A DNA stretch of 64,000 bases, taken from Ficedula albicollis (Eukaryota > Chordata > Aves > Passeriformes > Muscicapidae). This document shows, piece after piece, positions 11,432 through 64,000 of the stretch. Under the pieces are notes generated by a model. That model was not told the origin of the DNA, made no database searches, and was given only the letters and a program-made list of their open reading frames with translations. Each line of letters opens with the position of its first letter. Positions within the stretch are counted from its first letter, which is position 1. The DNA lies in NCBI RefSeq assembly GCF_000247815.1, contig NC_021700.1, positions 24,360,241 through 24,424,240 of the forward strand, read 5' to 3'. A program made the position numbers and the translations under genes.

Positions 11432-14400
11432 CTGGAAAGTAAGAAAGTATTAAAATTAATAGGCCAATATTTGGATGGTATGGGGAAGTGAAAAACATCT
11501 TTCAAGAAGGAAAGTTAAGATTACATTAGGTAAACAAAACAATAAGGTTAACTTCTGATTCAAAGCACAGATTGTCCACAGGTCAGCCATTTTAATTTAG
11601 CTCCTCCTACTACAAATTTTGGTAAGATGTCCTCCTTTGCCACCTATCTCTTAGCCTGAAAGCTTTTATTAGTAGTGATTCTAGCTATGGTTAAGGATCC
11701 AATCTAATCTATGCTCTCTTTGGGCAGCTTTAACACAAACACAACAATTTGCCAGCTTTCATGCATTTTGTAAGAAATGAGATGCTGGCATAAATACCAA
11801 TAGTCATCCACAAAATTCCTACTAGAAGTACTCATCACCGAAGTCACAAAAAGTGAAAGTGCAATTAAAACATTGTGGTTTTGAAATATTTCTGTGTACT
11901 CTGGAGACATTCAACCCGAAGGCTCCCATTAAGAGAGGTGGCAGAGCCATTTTCAAGGTAGATGTGGATTGGCCTTTTGCTTGCAACAGAGAGGTAGCCA
12001 TGGATTGTGCTGGAATACTTCCCGAGTTTTACTTATCCTAACCCTCAGTGGGCAGGACAGCATGTGTCTGGCGTACCCCTGGGGCACTTCTGAAGCCTAC
12101 AGTTCCCTCTGCAGCAAGGTCTTCTACAGCACGGTTTGGGAACTAAGTCAGGACAGGGTATCTCTGCTTTTTGAATGTAATAAGCCAGGAAATCAGCACA
12201 ATAAAGTGTTAAATGTGTGGCAGAGGGTTATTAATATAAAAAAGGAAAAAAAAAAATCCAACCAATCAAAAGATCTATTCAGGCATTATTTCAGCAAAGT
12301 TGTTTGTATGGAGAAATACTTTGTAAGACTGTCATTTTCAGTTTTGGCTTTCTCTGCTTTGGCATAGAATAATTCAAGTGTACTGTGGATAGACAGAAGG
12401 GAGGAAGTTACAACTACTCAAAAAACCAATCACCTATTTGGCTGTGCAACTGACCCTTTGTTGGATCCTAGGCAATAAAAATAAAAATGAGGCTGTCTTA
12501 GCTCAGATCTGTGAGCTCAAAGTGTGTGGTAATGAATCACCTGTGTAAGATGCTGCTTGTTAAAGCAATTATTTGTTTTATAGTAATTGAAGCCAACTTT
12601 TTTAACCAAAGCATCTGAAGGAAGCAGATGGCAAAGGGAAGCGTGGCTGCAGCTTTAAGCAGCCAGTTACCTCCCTTTGTGCACAAGCAGTGAGAGAAAG
12701 GCCCAACCCGGGATGGATTTCTGTGAAATTCAGACTTGAATGTGGGGGGACATCAGAGAACTGGTAAGGCAACTTGGTGATTGTATTTAGAGGAGCTGTG
12801 CTTTATGTACCACGCTGTGTCACAGCGGCATTCGAGGGGCAGAGAGACAAAAGGGAAGTGTTTGAGAGAACAGTTTTCATATGCAAAGTGACTAGATTGC
12901 AACCTCTGCCGGTTAGAAAAAAAGACTCCGGGAACTTGTTACAGAGACTGTAGTAGGAATGGTGCAGTTTGAGGCAGAAATTACAGAAATACATGAGATT
13001 TGGTGACTGCACAGAAAGGCACTAAACGAATTTATACAAGGGTCTATTCTCTCTTTTTAAAGAGAGCACGAACAGGCTGAACTACAGAGCCTTAATCTAT
13101 AATACTTCTTTATAAATTTAGTCCAAGCAGTTGGATGGCTCAAAGAGTCAGCTCCAAGCTTGGCAGTTAAGTTGCAGGACAAATTCTTTTGTATGACACC
13201 TCTAACTTCAGCCTATGGCTGACATCAAAGAGTTTGGAGATTTTCTGTATTTAATGATCATTGCAATAGAAATATATCACAAATGACACCGCTGGTCTTC
13301 ATCTCCTTTGGGAGGATTGTAACTATACTTGAATGAATCTCCCCCCCACCCCCTGATTTCTTATGCCCAGAAGCTTTTCTCCATGGTAAAGACATCACTA
13401 AAAGTGAGGAAAAATCTGCCAACCATACCTATTGTATCTCAGTACACACAGGTTTCATGAATTTAAGAGTCTGAATTCAGAGTCACTGACCCTTAATGAG
13501 CGAGGTTAAATCTCTTAGTGTGGATGCCCTGGGTGATAACCTGACACACTTCTCATTACTAACTCCTAACTGAGAACAGTATAAAAGTATGCTACAAGAA
13601 AAAAATGCTATGATTGAGACAGGTACCTTTTACTGACTACCAGCTGTTGTCTTAGCTATTACTTACAGTCAATTGAACATTGCTAATAATTTTAATTATA
13701 TCCGGAATTCTTGGAGTAATCTTATTTACAAGTTTATTAGATGAAAGGATTTAAAGTCACTTTTACTCCATTGCAAAAATTTTCTAAAAATAGAATCCTA
13801 TTACAATAAATCAGAACAAAAATTTATAAATAATTTAGGTTTAGTTAAAATTCTCTGGAATAATAATCCAGTTTGGTGAAAAGTATGCGTTCTTTGTATA
13901 AGCAGAGGCTTTCTAAGTTGAGAATTGAACTCAACCTTCATTCTGTTAACATCACCTCCTCGCTGACTCCTGTTCCCAATCCATGTTCCCATCTTGAACT
14001 TAGATGACATGAGGTACTACTTGCAAGCCAGCTTTGTGGAAAAATGTAATGAGGCATCACACTTGCTATTTCTGTGCCACTTGATAATATAGAGAATGAT
14101 GACTTAAACTTACTTGATGAAACTAAGTTTAGTTTGAAAGCTTGACAACCATGTATCAGTTCTTATTCTTTGCCAAGCTGATTGTATGGCACAGTGTCTG
14201 TGTAATTCTAGAAAAAACAATATGCACTCCATACTTTCTGAAACAGAAAGGAAGACAGATACTGCCTTTTGTATTTCTTTTGTGTCAGTGTTTATATGAA
14301 AAAGCTGAAGATAGAGATTTATTCATAGAAGGGAACAGGATGAAATCATGTCATATTATTACAAAAGATCTTAATGAACCTTTATAGCAACAAAAACGTC

Positions 14401-15972
14401 AGTGCGGGAAAGAAGCATTACATTTAGGTGGGGTTAGTACAGGACTGCCAATATACAGTAGCTCTACAGAAAAGGTTTTGAAACTACTGATAGCTACAAC
14501 TACATCAGAATCTGTGAAACAATTCTTTCTAGCTGTTTTCAAGCTGTAGATATCATTTTTCTAAAACATATTTCACTACAGCTTAATTATTTTTTAATAA
14601 TTCAAATAATCTGTTAGGAAAATTGAAGTAAAGCTTGTATAATGATCACAAATGTTCAAAGGGTCATCTTACTTTTCTAGGCTGTCATTCAGTCTTTCTG
14701 GAGGAAGTCAAGCTTGGTTGATTTCTCTTTTTATAACAAACAGTAACTCTGTCATATCAACAATGAGACTAACCGCTCTATCAAAACCCCTATAAAATTT
14801 AAACAGGTATGAAAGGACAATATTAGTAAACTAAGTAACAAAGTAACCAAGATAAACTATGAACAAAGAAACAGCAGGATAAAGCACTGACGTTTTGTGG
14901 GGTGTGTAGTCAGGACACTGAATGATAAGCAGTCTTTCCTTTGCCTCCAACAAGTACTTCAAAAAGCAAAAGTTACATAGAATCAGTTGCCTGTAGACAC
15001 TCAAGTTGCCTGAAGTCTTCTTTTAGTTCCTGTGTTTTTTTCCATCAGCTGTCCAACAAGGACATAGACAAATTACGTAGAAAGCTCAGAAAGTTTGTGA
15101 TTGTTAAATTTGATCAATCCATAATGTGCTATTTTCTATCAAGTATTACATATTGTTCATCCCACAATCAGTATACATATATGCTGCTTACCCTGACTTT
15201 TTTTTAAATACAGAGGTATGTTGTATTTTCTTTTCATGTCTGTAGTTTCATGTGCAAGGGACTACTCTGCATTACCATTCTGTGAAAGAATTAGAGAGCA
15301 AAAACTCAACAGCTTTGACCAATCTTAAAAAGCACTCCTGAGTTCCAGAAGAAACTTGAAAAATATTTCTGTAGCCTTTTAAGTATGGACAGGATGTAAC
15401 AAACCAGCAGACTTCATATCCCAAGGGATATCTTTGTGATGTGAGAGATTGGAGAATGGGCTTCTACACAAGCCAATTAAATACATTCCCCACGTACTGC
15501 TGGACAACAATTTATACTGATTTCTGGGCATTAGTGGTGACAGCTGCATACTAGCTTATAACAAATAGGTTTCTTTTACCTCCCCTTTGCATAACCCAAA
15601 GTGATAAGCATCTAGAATCTAAATTACTCAGTGGCCATAAATTAGGCATGTGAAAGCAGACTGTGAAGTCCCTGCCAGACACAATAATGAGCAAAATAAG
15701 ACACAATCTTGTAGGAGTGATGACAGTTATTTGCTTTTAATAAAAAAAAAAACCCCAAAAAACAAAAAAAACCAGGAATTGTTTATGAGTTCACATCTCC
15801 GTTTAGAGAGAATTCATTATTAGATTACACAACTGATGTACTAGTAATCTGAACACATTTTCTTGAACTGTTTTTTTTCTGGAACTGGATGTCTGGTCCT
15901 TTTTGCTCTTCTTTCTCATCTCTTTAACTACATATGCTAGCTTCAAACAGTAATTGGTCAGATAATCTGTAG

Positions 15973-16300
15973 GCACTTAACACCAATCTACTGGCAAACT
16001 AGTGCTTTTTCACCTGCCCTAAGGAACAGCACAGGTCAGTAATGTGGTAACTGTGCATAGTGAAGGGTGGGGGAAAAGCAGGAGAGAAGCTGCAGGTCAA
16101 GGCCAGAGCAGACCTCAGGACACAACAGTGCATGGGGCACTTAACACCAATCTACTGGCAAACTAGTGCTTTTTCACCTGCCCTAAGGAACAGCACAGGT
16201 CAGTAATGTGGTAACTGTGCATAGTGAAGGGTGGGGGAAAAGCAGGAGAGAAGCTGCAGGTCAAGGCCAGAGCAGACCTCAGGATACAACAGTGCATGGG
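15973..16300. repeat. 164-bp tandem duplication in F2R intron
   Basis: Units start GCACTTAACACCAATCTACT at 15,973 and 16,137. I found a single base difference between them (GGACAC against GGATAC), so the duplication is very recent or artificial. Confidence 0.92.
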
Positions 16301-16387
16301 CAACAGGAACCAAGTACATTTGTGGTAAAAACAAAGAAGGTTGGGCAACAGGAACCAAGTACATTTGTGGTAAAACAAGGAAGGTTA
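16298..16387. repeat. 45-bp tandem duplication
   Basis: GGGCAACAGGAACCAAGTAC with the bases that follow is present at 16,298 and 16,343. It abuts the 164-bp duplication, so the two form a compound repeat. Confidence 0.85.
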
Positions 16388-17259
16388 TCTAGGACAGTGG
16401 GGAAATTATATTATTACAATAGGAGTGAGCACAAGAAGACATATTCAGATGATCAGGTTTTGTTCTGTTGTGCATGAAGTAAGTATGAAGGAAGAATAGC
16501 ACCCAACAGTGAAATCTTTTTTGTAGCATTTACATGTACAGTTTGTCTTTTACACCACCAACCCCTTTTCTTAAAAAGATATTTTCCTTAGACTTCCCAA
16601 ATGAACGTGATTTCAACAGATTCATTCCCACTTGTCCTTGTGTCTAAAGTCTAGCAAAAATTACGTGCCCTCTCTGATGCTTCCCTTCCAGCATAGTTAC
16701 AAACACTAGCTCTATCCCCTTTCAGTTCAGCTCAGTAGTCAAAGTATGCTATGCTCTGAAATTTCCTCTTAGCTGCTCATCTCATCAGCTTTTTTACATA
16801 TGTAGGACCTGAGACTTTACTGCAGGCCATCTAAGTTATTTCTATAACAGCACTATCACCACTAGCTGATTGAAAGAAATCTAAAACTGAATCAAGCAAA
16901 ATAGTATAGCAAAAAAACTTGTGCTAATCTCTAAATGCACAATCCTTCGTACTGCTATACCTCTACCATAAGGTATGAGGTTACATGCATGCATGTCTTT
17001 TCTCACATTCCTTACCTCAGCATCTCCACCGTCTAACAAGCTCTGAGCTGGACGGATCCATGGGCTCACCAGTTAGGGTACCGATGTTGCTATCAGTGAA
17101 TAACATGAAATAACCACGAAAGTAAGTAAGCTATCTGCTTGGGGTGGATATTCTGAACTGTTTGGTGCTGGCTGATCTTCCGAAGTTTGCACCGTCTAGG
17201 AATTCAGCTGGCACTCCCTTTGCTTACGCTGTTAATGAAAGGTTAAGAGATTCCAGCGG

Positions 17260-17736
17260 CAAATCTCGCCAACCTGGTCCGCTCCTCCACCACCTGCTAC
17301 TGCCCGCCCGCCTCCTTAGCACCCAGGCCGCCTCACCACCAAAACAGCCTCTCCTGGCTGCCACGGGCACACAGAGCCCACGGAAGCCCGGCCCTGGAGC
17401 TCCGCAGCGGGGCCAGGTGCCGGTCCGTGCGGGCACACGACGCTGAGCGCGAGGACGCGGTCCCTTGATGGCCCGGGATCGTTCCGGGAGCACCCACCTG
17501 GCCGGGCCGCCGGGCAGCACAGCAGCACCAGGGCGCACAGCAGCGCCCGGGGCCGCATGGCCGCGCCTTCCTCCCCGCAGTGCGTCCGTCCGTCCGTCCG
17601 TCCGCCCGTCCGTCCGTGCGGGCAGCGCGCGGCTGGCGAGCGCAGCCCGCAGAAGGCTGGGGCCGGGCGAGAGCCGCACCGGGACTTCCTCCTGCAGGGG
17701 CTCGGAGCACGGGGAGGGGAGCGGAGGGGAGGGGAG
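17260..17736 (-). promoter_or_regulatory. F2R: CpG island at F2R 5' end
   Basis: Dense CpG and GC-rich sequence surrounds the F2R signal exon. It includes a run of CGTC units at 17,583-17,616 in what would be the 5' UTR. By position it is the promoter-proximal island. Upstream of it the sequence turns into pure C, so the real promoter is probably missing from this assembly. The transcription start is not visible. Confidence 0.7.
17498..17558 (-). CDS. F2R: F2R exon 1, signal peptide
   Basis: The ATG at 17,558 starts MRPRALLCALVLLCCPAARP plus one base, then donor GTGGGTG. It is a textbook signal peptide: Arg residues, a Leu/Val/Cys core and Ala-Ala. Phase 1 joins the main exon as Gly. Human PAR1 has the same layout, with a signal exon and then one large exon. 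It lies in a CpG-rich block, and a 414-nt poly-C run begins about 180 nt upstream on the gene's 5' side. Confidence 0.92.
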
Positions 17737-21789
<4,053 letters not shown>

Positions 21790-22604
21790 TTAGGTAATGT
21801 TTATTTTACATAGAACAATCTCCAAAGAATATTTAAAAAACCCAATCTAAATACTGATTTTATTGCATTTATTTTCTTATAAAACAACAAAAAAAAGACA
21901 GACAGGCACAATTTAGGTATTCAAATACTTCAAACTGAACAACTGTTCGCTATTCAGATTTCCCCAATACCACTCCAAAGGCTGTGAAAGTAGAAAATGT
22001 CATTTTGCACGAGGCAGTAGTGCATTTAGTAGGAATGAATCGCAAAATACATTTTTGTGAAGCAAGTCGTTACTGTCACTTTATAATTACCTATAAAATT
22101 TTTTGAATTGCACAGTAAGTTTGCTTTGCAATTGACAACTGCCACAAAATAGGCCTAGTATGTAACTAAATATTTGCTCAAACTATCCCTTAGAAACAAA
22201 TTAGGATTTCTTTTGGTAAATACTTAAAAGTCTAGTATCAACTATATTATATATCTGAGGTAATTTAAAAATGTTTCAATAGGAAGAGGTTTATATATTT
22301 AACTAAATTCAATTTCTGCCTACCTTAAAATCTACACAATAGCTCTGTGTCCTAAAGAGTATTTTGATTTGAAAGTACCAACACCAATGAAATCTGGAAC
22401 TGTTTAAATGCATTGATTTCTTGGTTTTCTGTTTTGCTATCAATGCTGAAAAGGCACTGCGTACATTCCTCTGAACATTTGGTGTTTTAGGGTGTGTTTT
22501 TAAAAGTTAACAAGCATCCAATGACAAACTTCAAATGTTTATAAGCAAAAAAATACTGAATAGACTTCCCACTGATTGATGAAGTCCATGATATCTGAAA
22601 GTAC
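21790..22604 (-). other. IQGAP2: Probable IQGAP2 3' UTR
   Basis: This is AT-rich sequence after the IQGAP2 stop. Two AATAAA signals on the minus strand (plus-strand TTTATT at 21,868-21,873 and 21,800-21,805) give plausible cleavage points. The exact end is inferred; another AATAAA near 21,530 could extend it. Confidence 0.5.
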
Positions 22605-63537
<40,933 letters not shown>

Positions 63538-64000
63538 CTGTAGGACAATAATGTACTGCAGTCAGGAAGCTAAATAAGCAGTGTAACAAATTTGAGTTAC
63601 ACACTCTAGACACCATCAAGGAGATGGGCTTGGTTTAAGAAGCCTGGAAAGGTTCCTAGTCACAGGCATGCCAGACTGACACATCAGTGGTGGTGTAGCT
63701 CAGTGGGTTTCTATGTCCCATCCAGTCTGCCCTTCCTTCTTTTGCCCCACAATCTCATCTCTTCTGGTCCTACTCTCAACAGGGGATTACTTTTCTACAC
63801 AATATAAGAACCAGAGTTAGTCCTCATTAAGAGCATGCAACAATTTAAAAAATCAGTTGATTTGTCGTAACACAAGAGCTCAGCCAGATTGAAGTGTGGC
63901 ATGAAACAAACTCTGCAATTAAATATTGCCTTTTCAACCAAAATGATTCATGCAATACATAACATCATGGCAAGAGAATTATGTCTGATTTTACACAACA
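63538..64000 (-). other. IQGAP2: IQGAP2 intron running off the right edge
   Basis: Intronic sequence upstream (gene sense) of the first exon in the window. The missing CH-domain exons should lie beyond it. Confidence 0.7.

Larger units (their letters stand above)
11432..17497 (-). other. F2R: F2R intron
   Basis: This 6.1-kb phase-1 intron is mostly unique AT-rich sequence. It contains a 164-bp tandem duplication at 15,973-16,300 and a 45-bp one right after it. I find no exon, RNA gene or recognisable transposon. Confidence 0.85.

Noticed and set aside
11432..11498. Start of F2R at the in-frame ATG at 11,498
   Set aside because: The 22 codons before the acceptor TACTTTCCAG are intron. The signal peptide is in the separate exon at 17,498-17,558, as in other PAR genes.
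63688..63720. tRNA-like sequence GGTGTAGCTCAGTGGG
   Set aside because: It resembles an A box, but no anticodon arm, T arm or B box follows at the right distance.

Overview
The window is nuclear DNA of a bird, most likely a passerine. It carries vertebrate split genes with GT-AG introns. It has several CR1 LINE fragments of the avian type. It also has a short repeat with a tRNA-Ile-like head and a CR1-like tail at about 5,543-5,634, which resembles the passerine SINE TguSINE1. Species assignment is inference; no search was run.

Three genes are supported. (1) IQGAP2 on the minus strand: 26 consecutive coding exons from 63,537 down to the stop codon at 22,605. Together they give 3,657 nt, or 1,218 residues plus stop. 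The exons cover everything from before the WW domain through four IQ motifs, the RasGAP-related domain and the RGCT tail. The N-terminal calponin-homology part lies beyond the right edge. Every junction keeps frame. (2) F2RL2 (PAR3) on the plus strand: a signal-peptide exon at 52,561-52,618 and a main exon at 54,329-55,416. The gene lies wholly inside one IQGAP2 intron, antisense to its host. (3) F2R (PAR1) on the minus strand: a signal-peptide exon at 17,498-17,558 in a CpG island and a main exon at 10,227-11,431. It lies just downstream of IQGAP2 in the same orientation. This order matches the mammalian IQGAP2/F2RL2/F2R cluster as I know it.

Layout: 1-10,226 is intergenic, with an LTR-like repeat holding a 40-bp minisatellite (about 3,612-5,205), a SINE-like copy and a CR1 copy. 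10,227-17,558 is F2R. 17,559-22,604 is a short intergenic stretch containing the F2R promoter and the IQGAP2 3' UTR. 22,605 to the right edge is IQGAP2 with nested F2RL2 at 52,561 to about 56,430.

The two receptors are thrombin-pathway GPCRs activated by cleavage of the N terminus. IQGAP2 is a cytoplasmic scaffold that binds Cdc42/Rac1, calmodulin and actin. They share a locus rather than a known operon-like function.

Three pure cytosine runs (414, 303 and 88 nt) look like assembly or sequencing artefacts. The largest sits where the F2R promoter should be. At least nine short, near-perfect two-copy tandem duplications are scattered through the window. The least explained element is a CpG-rich, promoter-like block in an IQGAP2 intron at about 41,690-42,090. 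It has a TATA-like box, a strong Kozak ATG and a consensus splice donor on the strand opposite IQGAP2. I see no microbial system, CRISPR array or RNA gene.
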